A stretch of DNA of 64,000 bases from Eonycteris spelaea (taxonomy: Eukaryota > Chordata > Mammalia > Chiroptera > Pteropodidae), in contig PUFA01000699.1 in NCBI GenBank assembly GCA_003508835.1, positions 1-64,000 of the forward strand. Direction: 5' to 3'. Positions 1 through 10,141 of the stretch are shown here, piece by piece. The notes under the pieces are model-generated. The model did no database searches. It was not told the origin of the DNA and was given only the letters and a program-made list of their open reading frames with translations. The number at the start of each line of letters is the position of its first letter. Position 1 is the first letter of the stretch. Made by a program: the position numbers and the translations under genes.

Positions 1-2060
1 ACATAGGATTGCATATAGCTTTTCAAACTAGTGTTTTGGTTTTCTTTGGATAAATGCCCAGAAGTGGAATTGCTGGGTCACAAGGTAGTTCTATTTTTAA
101 TTTGATGAGGACTCTCCAAATGCTTTCCAGCGTGGATGTACCAATTTGCAATTTCGCCAAAGGTGCACGAGGGTTCCCTTTATTCACATCCTCACCAATA
201 CTTATTTTTTGGTTTATTGAAGATGGCAATTCTGACAGGTATAAAGTGATAATATCTCATTGTGGTTTTGATTTGCGTTTCTCCAATGATTAGTGATGTT
301 GAGCATATTTCATATGTCTAGTGGCCATCTGTATGCCTTCTTTGGAGAAATGCCTATTCAAGTTTTCTGCCCATTTTTATAACTGATTTTTTTTTTGAGG
401 TTGAGTTGTATGACTTGTTATAAATTTAGATATTAACCCTTTATCCGATGTTTCACAGGCAAATATCTTCTCCCATTCAGTAGGCTGTCTTTTCATTTTG
501 CTATTGGTTTCTTTTGCTGTGCAAAAACTTTTGTCAATGTAGTAGTCCCATTTGTTTATTTTTCTTTTGTTCCCTTGCTCAAGGAGGTATGTTAGGAAAA
601 AATATTACCAATAGCAATGTCAGAGAGTTTACTGCCTAAATTTTCTTCTAGTTTTATTATTTCAGATCTTACATTTAAGTCTTTAATCCATTTTGAGTTT
701 ATTCTTGTATATTGTGTCACAAAGTGATTTCATTCTCCTGCATGTATTTGTCCAGGTTTCTCAACACCTTTTGTTAAATAGGCTGTCGTTACCTCACTGT
801 ATATTCTTGCCTCTTTCATCATAGATTAAATGACCATATAGGGGTAGATTTATTTTTGAGCTCTCTATTATGTTCCATTGATCTACATATTTTTTTTCCT
901 CCCCAGTACCATGCTGTTTTGATTAGTATAGGTAGTATGATACCTCCAACTTTGTTCTTCATTCTCAAGGTTGTCATGGTTATTCAGGGTCCTTTATGGT
1001 TCCATACAATTTTTTGGATTATTTTTTCTAGTTCTCTGAAAAATGCCATTGGTATTTTGAAAGGGACTGCATTGAATCTATAGATTGCTTTAGGTAGTAT
1101 GAATATTTTAACGATGTTAATTCTTCCTATCCATGAGCACAATATATGCTTTCATTTATTTTATCTTCTTCAATTTCTTTCTTTAATGACTTAATTTTTT
1201 TTTTTGAGTACAGATCTTTTACCTTCTTGGTTAAATTTATTCGTAGGTATTTTATTATTTTTACTTATGCAATTTTAAATTGGACTGTTTTCTTTATTTC
1301 TCTTTCTTATAGTTGTTATTATTGTATAAGAATTCAACTGATTTCTTAATATTAATTTTGTATTCTACTATTTTTACTAAATTCATTGATCAGTTCTAAT
1401 AGGTTTTTGGTGGAATCTTTAGAGTTCTGTCTATGTAATATCATGTCATCTGCAAATAATAACAATTTTATTTTATCTTTGGATGTCTTTTATTTATTTT
1501 TATAGTCTGATTGCTGTGGCTAGGATTTTCAATATTATGTCGAATAAAAGTGATGAAAGTGCACATTCTTGTCTTGTTCTTGATCTTAATGAAAGCACTT
1601 CTAGCTTTTCCACACTGAGTATAATGCTATATAATTTATATATATAATTTATTATATATGGCCTTTATTATATTGAGGTATGCTCCCTTTATTCCCACTT
1701 TGGTGAGAGATTTTATCATAAATAGATGGTAGATTTTTTCAAATGTTTTTTCTGCATTTATTTATATGATCATATGATTTTTACCTTTTAATTTGCTACT
1801 GTAGTGTATAATGTTAATTGATTTCTGATTTTGAACTAACCTGCATCCCAGGAATAAATCCCACTTGATCATGATATACAATCCTTTTTATATCTTGCTG
1901 AATTCAGTTTGATATTTTTTGTTGAGGATTTTTGTATCTATGTTTCATCAGGGATATTGGCCTATAATTTCCCTTTTTAAAAATTTTGTAGCATCTTTGT
2001 CTGGTTTTCGAATCAGGGTAATCGTGGCCTGGTAAAATGATCTTGGGAGTCTTTCATTGG
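1..2060 (-). mobile_element. L1 ORF2 remnant, minus strand, runs off the left edge
   Basis: Read on the minus strand this is the C-terminal half of L1 ORF2 (reverse transcriptase and C-terminal region) in several broken frames. At 23-229 the frame reads like the familiar L1 stretch containing CDPAIPLLGIYP. At about 1950-2060 it holds the RT stretch LPRSFYQATITLI. The L1 3' end is to the left of the window, and the copy is 5'-truncated at about 2060, where an unrelated tandem repeat begins. Many stops and frameshifts make it non-functional. Its 3' part (1-330) is the inverse of the plus-strand L1 at 2771-3130. Confidence 0.93.
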
Positions 2061-2690
2061 AGAGCTCACTCTTAAGTGGCTTGCATGCAAACCACTCGCC
2101 CTGAGATCCAGCATAAAACAACTGTTTGAAAAACACCTAGTCTATAAGTGAGGGACACATACTTTCTAATCCCTAAAAGTGGATGCTGGAGAGGTGGGAG
2201 CCTGCACTATCATTCCCTAGGACCAGAAATGCTGGTTGGTGGCATTTTTGCATTCTCATTTTAGCGTTTTGGTAATGGAGCTGGTAGGTACCATTTTGGG
2301 TATCTTCCCTCTAGCCTACTGTGCTAGTAGGTGTGCCTTGTGTTCTGCACTGCCTGCACAACAACCTAGAACCCAACCCACTCTTAAAAGGCTCATGTGC
2401 AGACATGCTTACCCTGTGACCCAACACAAAAACAACAGTTTGAAAATGCCTAGATGGTAAGTGAGGGAAACATACTTACTAATCCTAAATAGGCTCTTAT
2501 AGAGGCAGAAACCTGAAAAATCTTTCTCTGGGGATGAAAAACACTGGTACATGCCATTTTTATAATCTCATTCTAACTTGCTGGTGATGGAGCTGGTGGG
2601 CACCATTTTTGGCCTCCTCTCTTTAGAAAGCTCGCACTAATATATATGCATCCTGTACAGCAGTCACTTCACAACTAGAACAGGTGAAAG
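2061..2690. repeat. Two-unit tandem repeat, about 312 bp per unit, family unknown
   Basis: Two adjacent, diverged copies of the same unit are visible. Landmarks recur with a constant spacing of 311-313 bases: AAGTGAGGG at 2146 and 2459, and CTGGT(A/G)GG(T/C)ACCATTTT at 2281 and 2592. The shared order is a CACTCTTAA block, an ACAACTGTTTGAAAA-like block, AGTGAGGG, a purine-rich block, then GGAGCTGGT and CCATTTT. Unit 1 abuts the truncated L1 at about 2060; unit 2 fades at about 2690. I cannot name the family. It could be part of a lineage-specific LTR, an L1 5'UTR-type tandem, or a satellite fragment. Confidence 0.8.
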
Positions 2691-2770
2691 CACCATGCCC
2701 TGCCCAGCAGCTTTTACCACAGCTGGGGTGGCTAGCACGCTGCACAAACAATATGATCAATAAATTGGCA
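2691..2770. other. Short unassigned spacer
   Basis: Eighty bases between the tandem repeat and the next L1, somewhat GC-richer than its surroundings (CCCTGCCCAGCAGC). It may be the start of a third partial unit or trailing sequence of the same unknown element. Nothing else is recognised. Confidence 0.4.
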
Positions 2771-3692
2771 GAGGACCCAAATGAAATTTTCCTTAGAAAA
2801 CATACAGAGGGTCAATAGGCACATGAAAAATGCTCCACATTGCTAATCATCAGGGAAATGAAAATTAAAACCAAAATGAGAAACCACCTCATTTTTATCA
2901 GAATAATTATCATCAAATAGACAAGGAATAACAAATGTTGGTAAGGATGTGGAGAAAAGGGAACCTAGCGCACTTTTTTGATGGGAATGTAAAATGGTAC
3001 AGCCATTATGGAAAACGTTATGAAAGTTTCTCAAAAAATTAAATATAAAACTATCATATGATCCAGCAATTCCACTTCTGAGTATTTATCCAAAGAAAAT
3101 GAGAACACTAATTCAAAAAGATATTTACACTCCTATGTTCATTGCAGCATTATTTACAATAGCCAAGATATCACAGCCAGCTAAATGTCCATTAACATGA
3201 CAATGGGTAAAATATATACACACACATATATGCAATAGTGTATTACTTAGCCATATTAAAGAATTAAATTTTGCCATTTGCAACAACATAGATGACCTAA
3301 TGTAAGTCAGACAAAGAAAGGCAAATACCTCATCATATCATTTCACTTATATGTGGAATCTTAAAGAACAAAACAAAACGAACAAATAAAAACAAAACAG
3401 AAACAGACTAATTGATACACAGAACACACTGAGGTTGCCAGAAGTGGAGCTGTGGGGAAATGGGTGAAATAGGTGAGAGTACAATCTTTCAGTTATAAAA
3501 CATGAAAGTCATGGGATGTAATGTGCAGCATAGGCAATATAGCCAACAATATTGTAATAACTTTTTATGATGACAGATGGTAACTAGTGTTATTGTGGTG
3601 ATCATTTTGTAATGTATAAAAATATTGAATCACTATGTTTGTACACCTGAAACTAATATACTATTGTAAGCCAACTAAAATTCAATTAAAAA
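2771..3692 (+). mobile_element. L1 3' end, plus strand, 5'-truncated
   Basis: The sequence holds the C-terminal ORF2 region followed by the 3'UTR and a short A-rich tail near 3690. Landmarks are the GGTAAGGATGTGGAGAAAAG block, the CCAGCAATTCCACTTCTG block, the ACTTATATGTGGAATCT block and the terminal ACCTGAAACTAATATA block. It is truncated at its 5' end at about 2771 and carries frame breaks throughout, so it has no coding capacity. Confidence 0.93.
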
Positions 3693-3761
3693 AAAGAAAT
3701 TTCCTTCTAAGCTAAGAATAAATTTGCACACAGAATAAGTTTTATTTTTGTTTTATGATAT

Positions 3762-3793
<32 letters not shown>

Positions 3794-3795
3794 CT
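3762..3795 (+). repeat. (AAC)n microsatellite
   Basis: About eleven uninterrupted AAC units lie 70 bases beyond the L1 tail at 3692. An A-rich tail is a common seed for such a run, but the gap here makes that link uncertain. Confidence 0.97.
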
Positions 3796-5067
3796 CAAAT
3801 CTGATGCCAATGTGATTATTTGTTCTACACAAACAACTTTTGCTGCAGCCTCATGGATTCCTACTTAATTTTGCTGAATTTTTTTCCTCTTATCCTGAGA
3901 CCCTCAGAAAAAGAAAGGAATAAGCTCAGATTTTACAATAGATTGACATTTGCTTTTTAGGTTGCAGCACCACTAAGTCCAGGTTTGTTTCCTTAGGGCT
4001 ATTTCTTACTAACTAGCTTGACTTTACCTGATATCTTTTTTACATAGTGCATTAACATATCTTTGAGAATTAAAACATACACACATGCAAATCATTGTGA
4101 ATCTAACATGGCATTCAACTTGCCTACCAAGAGCATGGACGTTTAAGAATAATATAAGTATTTGAATAAATCCTAAAGCATTTATAAATACTAATCATCT
4201 CTCACCTGGGTTTATTGGGCATTATGCTTTTGTGTTTTAAATGTTACAAAAATATAAAATGGTTTTAGAATTATAAATCATCAGGCTCTTTCAGCTGCTG
4301 CAAGAGATGGAACCACAGATAAGAAGAAGAGAAGAGTTCTGAGACCCCAATAAATTTCATTTAGAAAAAAGACATATTTGCAAGGAAATGGAAATAAGGT
4401 GTTATGTGAATTATTTAAGAGACAGAGAATTATAGTGAATAACAATGACATTAAAAGGAATGATAAGACTAATTTAGTCAGAAAAGGCCCCCAAAATACA
4501 GACTTTTTCTTCTAGAAAGGAAGGGTAAGGCTAGGTTGGGGACACTTGTGAAGAAATAATTTTTTGTTTGTTCTAAGATAAAAGAATTATTAGAATAATT
4601 TCATAGAAGGTAGTTCTGGTCTGGAAACAAAGGAAAATGCCAAGAGCCCAACAAGAGACGATGACCTACTATTATTGGGATAAATAGAAAACTGACCAAC
4701 TTAATAGACACATGATTGAAATAACATTATCTTAATTGTCACCTTCTCTGTGAATCCATTCGTGAACTCCCATAAAGTCTGGATACTTCTTTCTTCCTGA
4801 TCCTATAGAAGCCTTAAGTCTGACACAAACTTCTACTGTGACACTTACCAAATCTTTTTGACTATTGTTTTTTTTTTATCCCTCCTAGGAGAGCAGCACA
4901 GAATCTGATGCATAGTAGGTCCTCTAAAATATTTCTTAAAATAAAAAAAAAATCAGATTATCCTCTATTGTTTTTACATTACATCTACCTATATATTTTT
5001 TATTCCATATATACCTTCTCTTATAGCAAATTCATTGGAGAATAATATTTAAGTTTAATTATGATCA
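3796..5067. other. Unassigned AT-rich sequence
   Basis: No open frame of note, no RNA gene and no confident repeat family. A short stretch at about 4885-4940 (GATGCATAGTAGGTCC followed by AAT-rich sequence) resembles the 3' tail of a plus-strand MIR, but it is too short to call. Confidence 0.5.
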
Positions 5068-6301
5068 AAAGAATGAGAAAACAAACAACAAATTGAGAGA
5101 AATTATTTGCAAAAAAAAATACATCTGATCAAGGACTGTTATCTAAAACATACAAAACACTCTTAAAAGTCAACAATAAGAAAACAAACAAAAAGTGCTT
5201 AATTATGCGGTAATAGAGGAAAATTTAACTGCAGGTAGTGAACACACAATGTAATATACATATGACATATTATTGAATTGTACACTTGAAACCTATATAA
5301 TTTTATTGGCCAATGTTAATAAATGTTCAATAAATTTAATTTACAAATGCACCAAAGACTTTAACATACACTTTATTGAAGAAGATATACAGATAGAAAA
5401 ATCAGTATATAGAAAGATGCTGTACATCACATGCCATCAGGAAATGCAAATTAAAATGATGAGATACAACTACATACCTATTCGAATGGCCAAAATCTGG
5501 AACAATGATGACACCAAATGCTGCTGAGGATGTGAAGCAATAAGAACTCTAATTCATTGCTGGTGGGAGTCTAAAATATACAGCCACTCTGGAAGACAGT
5601 TTAGCAGTTTCTTATAAAACAAAACATATTCTTACCATATGATCTAGAAACACACTCTTTGATTTTTACCTGAAGTAATTCAAAACTTATATCCACACAA
5701 AAACCTGTAAACTTTTTATAATAGCTTTGTTCCTAATTGCCAAAACTTGGACCCAACCAATATATCCTTTAGTAGGTGACTTGATAAATAAGCTGTGGTA
5801 TACCCAGGCAATGGAACATTATTGAACTAAAAAGAAATGAGCTATCAAGTCATGAAAAAACACACAGAAAAACTTTAAATGCATATTACTAAGTGAATGA
5901 AGTCAATCTGAAAAGACTATCTACCGCATACTCTGAATGTATGTCATTCTGGAAAAAGCAAACTATGGAGCTGGTAAAAAGATCAGTAGTATCCAGGGAC
6001 TGGGCAGGAGGAGAGATAAATAGGTGAAGCACAGAGGAAATATTCTGTATACCATAATCATGGATACAAGTCATTATACATGTGACAAAAACCCATAATT
6101 ATAAGAGTAGACAATAATGTAAGCTATGGACTTTGAGTGATTACAATGTGCCAATCTAGGCTCATCAATTGTAACAAATATACCACTCTCATGGGGGATT
6201 TCTATAATGGAGAGGCTGTGCATGTGTGAGAGCAAGGCTCTATGGAGGGTCTCTGTACCATAAGCTCTTTTGCTACAAACCTAAAATTGCTCTAAAAAAA
6301 T
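5068..6301 (+). mobile_element. Old L1 3' part (L1MA/L1MB-like), plus strand, interrupted
   Basis: ORF2 C-terminal sequence lies at 5068-5203 and 5346-6000, then a 3'UTR of the older eutherian type ending in AAACCTAAAATTGCTCTAAAAAAA near 6300 (that ending is the hallmark). A younger L1 3' fragment splits it at 5204-5345. The frame at 5273-5527 is chimeric between the two and not a gene. The copy is 5'-truncated. Subfamily assignment is from memory of the 3' end. Confidence 0.85.
5204..5345 (+). mobile_element. Short young L1 3' end inserted in the older L1
   Basis: Only the last 140 bases of an L1 3'UTR are present: the GTGAACACACAATG block, the TGTACACTTGAAACC block, TATATAATTTTATTGGCCAA and the closing CAATAAATTTAAT. 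The same ending occurs at 21180-21262 and 53700-53800. I associate it with bat L1s. The older L1 resumes directly after it. No clear target duplication is visible. Confidence 0.75.
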
Positions 6302-7290
6302 GAAATCTTGGAAAGACTGGACAAAATGGTGTGGATGATAGAAGCTTTGTTCATCCGCTCTTGAAATTACATCAAAGTTGTGACAAAACACAGCAAACAA
6401 CAAGCAGAGTCACTGGAATCTAGATTAACTAAAGCCCTACAATTAGGGAGAAAAATAAGAAATCACCCTGCAACAATTGGAGGTAGGAGAGGGTGAGGCT
6501 ACCTGGTCATGAGTGGCTGAGTGGGACAGAGACTATGGAAGCTTCAGCTGGCACCGGCAGCAGTAGACATTCCTCTTAAAGGGGCCCAGTCCACGACCAG
6601 ACTTTCATGGTGATGGACTTGCTCGCTCTGACCACCAGCGCTATGTTGGCTGCTAGGTGGACACCGGGGATTTAAAGGAGGAAGCTGGGTTGTTAGAGTG
6701 AGGGTGGGAGGCAAGGCTTTCTCCCAGGCAGAAGTGCAGGCAATATCCATTGTTCCTCTGTTGAGCCCTTCCCCATCCCAGTGTGCAGACACAGGGCCAC
6801 CATAGCTGAGATGTCATTGAACTGGATAATAGAGGTCGGTCTCCCAGAGGGTTGCCTGAAACTCCTCCTCCCCCAACTCACGATACCACCTAAGCCACAT
6901 CAAGTCGTGTCCTTGACAAGTACTGTGCCACTTGCTGAGCAGCTCCAATACTCAAAATTGCTCTAAAAAATTGATCTCAGTTTCTGGTGTGGCTGGTCGT
7001 AGCTGATCTCAGTTTCTGGTGTGGCTTCTTGAGGCAACTATAAGCATAGCATCTGTGGATTGCTTGCTGAATCTTAACAGGTGGCCCCAGTGTGGCACAG
7101 GCTGGGGCTAAACTTGGTCTGCAGCTGAACCCCTCTCAGAATTTCCCTGCTGTACATTTACTACACAAATCCACACAGTTAAAACCAGAAGACATAATAA
7201 CTTTATCTATTACAGAGAAATAGACACAAAAAGGCAGGCAAATGGGAAGACAAAGAAGCAGAAATCATATGAGAGAACAGAACTCCAGGA
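6302..7290 (+). promoter_or_regulatory. 5'UTR of the HAL1-like element
   Basis: This GC-richer block precedes ORF1 and has a second copy at 46100-46757. Shared landmarks are GATGATAGA near the start, CTCTTAAAGGGGCCC, CCACCATAGCTGAGA or its variant, and CAGTTTCTGG. By analogy with other L1s it should have carried the internal promoter, but no promoter element can be shown. A 32-base unit at 6972-7003 is tandemly duplicated at 7004-7035; the other copy has one unit. Confidence 0.65.
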
Positions 7291-8150
7291 AAAATGGCGT
7301 CAAGCAATCTTACATATGCAGAGTTCAAAACACTGGTTATAAAGATCCTCTGTTCAATTAAAGTAAGTGTAAATAAATTCAGTGAGAATTTTAACAAAGA
7401 GATTTAGAAAAAAAAACATAAAAATGGAAATAAAAATTACAAAAGGGAACCAGTCAGAAATGAAGAGTACATTATCTGAGATGAATAGTATATTACAGGG
7501 AATTGACAGAGTGGAGGAAGTAGAGGATCAAACCACCAATATAGAGGATAGGGAATCCAAGGATGCCTAATCAGAATGACAAGGAAAAAATAACTAATAA
7601 TATAATAATAATCTAAGGAACCTATGAGACAAAATTAAGGGTAACAACTCTGTGTCATAGGAGTACCTGAAGATGAAGAACAAGAAGTTGAAAATATTTT
7701 TGGAAGAAATAATAATGGAAAATTTTCCTAACCTGGTGAAGGAAATAGACATGCAACCCCAGGAAACTCAGAGAGTCCCCAAAATATAAATTCAAAGAGA
7801 CCCATACCATGACGCATCTTATTTAACATGCCAAAGGTTAAATGCAAAGAAAGAATCTTAAAAGCAGGAAGAGAAAGCAATCAGTTACCCACAAATGAGC
7901 ACCCATAAGACTGGCAGCCAACTTCTCAAAAGAAACATTGCAGAACAGAAGGGCTTGGCACAAAATATTCAACAAGATGAAAACCCAGGATCTACGACCA
8001 AGAATGCTTTACCCAGCAAAGCTATCATTTTGAGTTGAAACACAGAAAAGAGCTTCCCAGACAAAAATAAGCTAAAGGAATTTATCAACACCAAGCCAAT
8101 ATTACAGGAAATGTTGGATGGACTTCTTTATATATATATGAATGGTAATA
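7290..8150 (+). pseudogene. L1 ORF1 remnant
   Basis: Broken frames cover the ORF1 coiled coil, RRM region and C-terminal domain. The piece at 7382-7570 has the coiled-coil stretch with QSEMKSTLSEMNSILQGIDR. Near 7920-8100 the sense strand reads through the C-terminal domain landmarks (…LHPAKLSF-type and …SFPDK-type regions). ORF1p is an RNA-binding trimer that packages L1 RNA. Here stops and frameshifts remove any coding capacity. Confidence 0.82.
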
Positions 8151-8222
8151 ACTTCATGTCTATCAACAAGTACCTCAAATGAAAAAGAATTAAGTGCTCC
8201 AACCAAAATATAGGCTGACTCA

Positions 8223-8510
8223 ATGGATAAGAAAATAAGACCCCTATATATGTTGCCTAAAACAGACTCACTTCAGTTTAAAAGACACACACAGACTAAA
8301 AGGAAAGGGATGGAAAAAGAGATTGACTTTATGGACCTAGAGGGTATTGCACTGAGTGAAACAGGTCAGATAGAGAAAGATTTATCTCATGATTTCACAT
8401 ACATTTGGGATCTAAAGAACAAAATAAACGATAACAAAAATAGAATCAAACTCATAGATACAGATAATATTTTGAGGGCTACTAGATGGGAGGGAGGTTT
8501 GGAGGAATGA
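8223..8510 (+). pseudogene. Chimeric ORF2 fragment spanning the HAL1 deletion
   Basis: A 95-codon frame reads first in the L1 endonuclease region (…YMLPKTDSLQFKRHTQT…) and then, from residue 35 (about 8325), directly in the ORF2 C-terminus (MDLEGIALSE…). The frame therefore spans the internal deletion junction. It is a by-product of the deletion rather than a gene. Confidence 0.8.
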
Positions 8511-8822
8511 TGAATAAGGGTGAGGGATTAAGAAGTACAAATGGATAGATACGAAATAGTCATGGAGATATAAAGTGCAGCATAAGGAAAATAGTCAACA
8601 ATATTGTAAGAAATATGTGAGGAGGATGAGGGGTGCTAGATTTAGTGTACTGAACCATTCATGGGTTATATAAATCTCTAATCACTATGCTGTACAAATG
8701 AAACTAATATATTATTGTATGCCAAGTATTATTGAATAAAAAACTCATTGAATTGTACAATGCAAATATGAACAACTAATTATCTATTATATTTCAATAA
8801 AGCTAGAAAAAATAAAGTCTTA

Positions 8823-9842
8823 AGTATAAAAAAATCAATCCATTTAAATAGAGATTAGTAATTGGGATTTCAAAGTTATTCTGGCAGTGTGCTAAGAACA
8901 AGTTGTCAATAATTTGTCTTCAACAAAACTATGAAAATTAAACATATACATACATACACAGTATTTCAAAAGTGATAGTCACATATATTTAGATGGTTAT
9001 TTCCAATCTGTTGAGAAGTGATTCAGTGCTTATAAAAATTGTCAGTAAGTGTATTGCTTTTGCTTTATTCAATGTGAACATATCACGTTAATCACTTTCA
9101 ATAGAATGTGATTTTTTTCCTGTATTTCTGCTCATTTAATGTGTCTGAGAAATATAGAAATATGGCAATTTCATAGAAATCTAAGCATTATGATCTCAAG
9201 TCCCCCTTAATCCATAATTTCTTTGGAGATACCTGTTGTATCAACATGAATGACAAAGAACTTTGGAGTTAGTGTTCTTAATGAAAGGCTATTTTTCCTT
9301 TTTGTAATGAGGATTTATTAATTATGACTAACTGAGAAGATGCAAGTATAATTCATATAGATACCAGATCTAACAAATAATTTTGTTAATATGTTTCTGG
9401 CCAGTAGTATCTTTTAATAGTAGTTAATAGCTCTCAATCAAGGCTGATGGGTAATCCGAAATTCTACTTTTACTAAGTTGTTTAAAGTTTATTATGTCAG
9501 ATATTCTTTGATTTCTTATTTTAGGGATGTGGCCCAGCTTAGTGCCAACTAGTGACATGACAAATATTTAAGGCTCAGATATGAGTGTGCCAGTACCCAT
9601 TGTTTAAGAACAGAAATTAAGGAAAATTATGTCCAGTAGCAAAGCAGCAAGAATTATTTTGGGAGCATTCATTTTGTTTCTCAAAAACATCCAACCATCA
9701 CTAACAGAAGTAAGGTAATAGATAGCTTGGTTTCAGAAGTTGATGTTAAGGATTAATGACAGTAAAGCAAAGTTGGATTATAAATAGCTAAGTACAAAGT
9801 CAAAATATCTGAACATCTAGAAGAATAATAAACAAATTACTT
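8823..9842. other. Unassigned AT-rich sequence
   Basis: No ORF of note and no repeat family recognised, apart from short A- and AT-rich runs. Nothing supports a gene here. Confidence 0.5.
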
Positions 9843-9976
9843 CCTGGGCTACACATTAGAATCACTAGACTCTACACCAAGCTAATCAAATGAGAATATG
9901 GGGGTTAGGGCCAGCCATTAGTATTTTTAAAGTTCTTCAACACATATTTTAATGGTGAGCCAGGGTTGAGAAACTC
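9843..9976 (+). mobile_element. MER5-like hAT-Charlie element, copy 1
   Basis: Landmarks are CACATTAGAATCACTAGAC near the start, the GGGCCAGCCATTAGTATTTTT block, and GAGCCAGGGTTGAGAAACTCC at the end, which match the terminal regions of short non-autonomous hAT elements. It is diverged and short. The subfamily is not certain. Confidence 0.6.
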
Positions 9977-9984
9977 CATTATAG

Positions 9985-10141
9985 ACCTGTGCTTATCAAA
10001 CTTTAATGCTCATATGAATTACCTAAGAATCTTGATAACTTGTTCATTTTTATTCACTAAGTCTGAGATGAAGCCAGATATTCTGCACTTTCTAACAAGG
10101 GCTTAGGTTTTCGTGATAGTGTTGGCTGCAGACCACAATGG
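9985..10141 (+). mobile_element. MER5A-like hAT-Charlie element, copy 2
   Basis: A second MER5-type element follows after a few bases: ATCAAACTTTAATGCTCAT, GAATTACCTAAGAATCTTG, GATATTCTGCACTTTCTAAC and TGGCTGCAGACCACA correspond in order to the MER5A consensus as I remember it. The right terminus is decayed. Confidence 0.6.

Larger units (their letters stand above)
6302..8822 (+). mobile_element. HAL1-like (half-L1) element, nearly complete
   Basis: Read in order on the plus strand: a GC-richer 5'UTR (about 6302-7290), ORF1 in broken frames (about 7290-8150), a small endonuclease-region fragment (about 8150-8325), then a jump straight to the ORF2 C-terminus and 3'UTR (8326-8770) and an A-rich end. 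The ORF2 middle, including the whole RT, is absent. That layout fits the half-L1 class known from mammals. It sits at the very end of an older L1. A weak direct repeat (GCTCTAAAAAAATGAAATCTT-like at 6291, GCTAGAAAAAATAAAGTCTT-like at 8801) could be its target duplication, or a similar natural L1 ending. It is a single ordered unit and clearly decayed. Confidence 0.75.

Noticed and set aside
1..3692. One 5'-inverted L1 spanning the tandem repeat
   Set aside because: The minus and plus parts overlap in L1 content, so they cannot be two halves of one twin-primed copy.
8223..8510. 95-codon plus-strand frame as a small lysine-rich protein
   Set aside because: Chimera of two L1 ORF2 regions across the HAL1 deletion.
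6291..8820. Firm target duplication of the HAL1-like element
   Set aside because: The two flanks match imperfectly, and the right one may be the natural end of an L1 3'UTR; left as a possibility.
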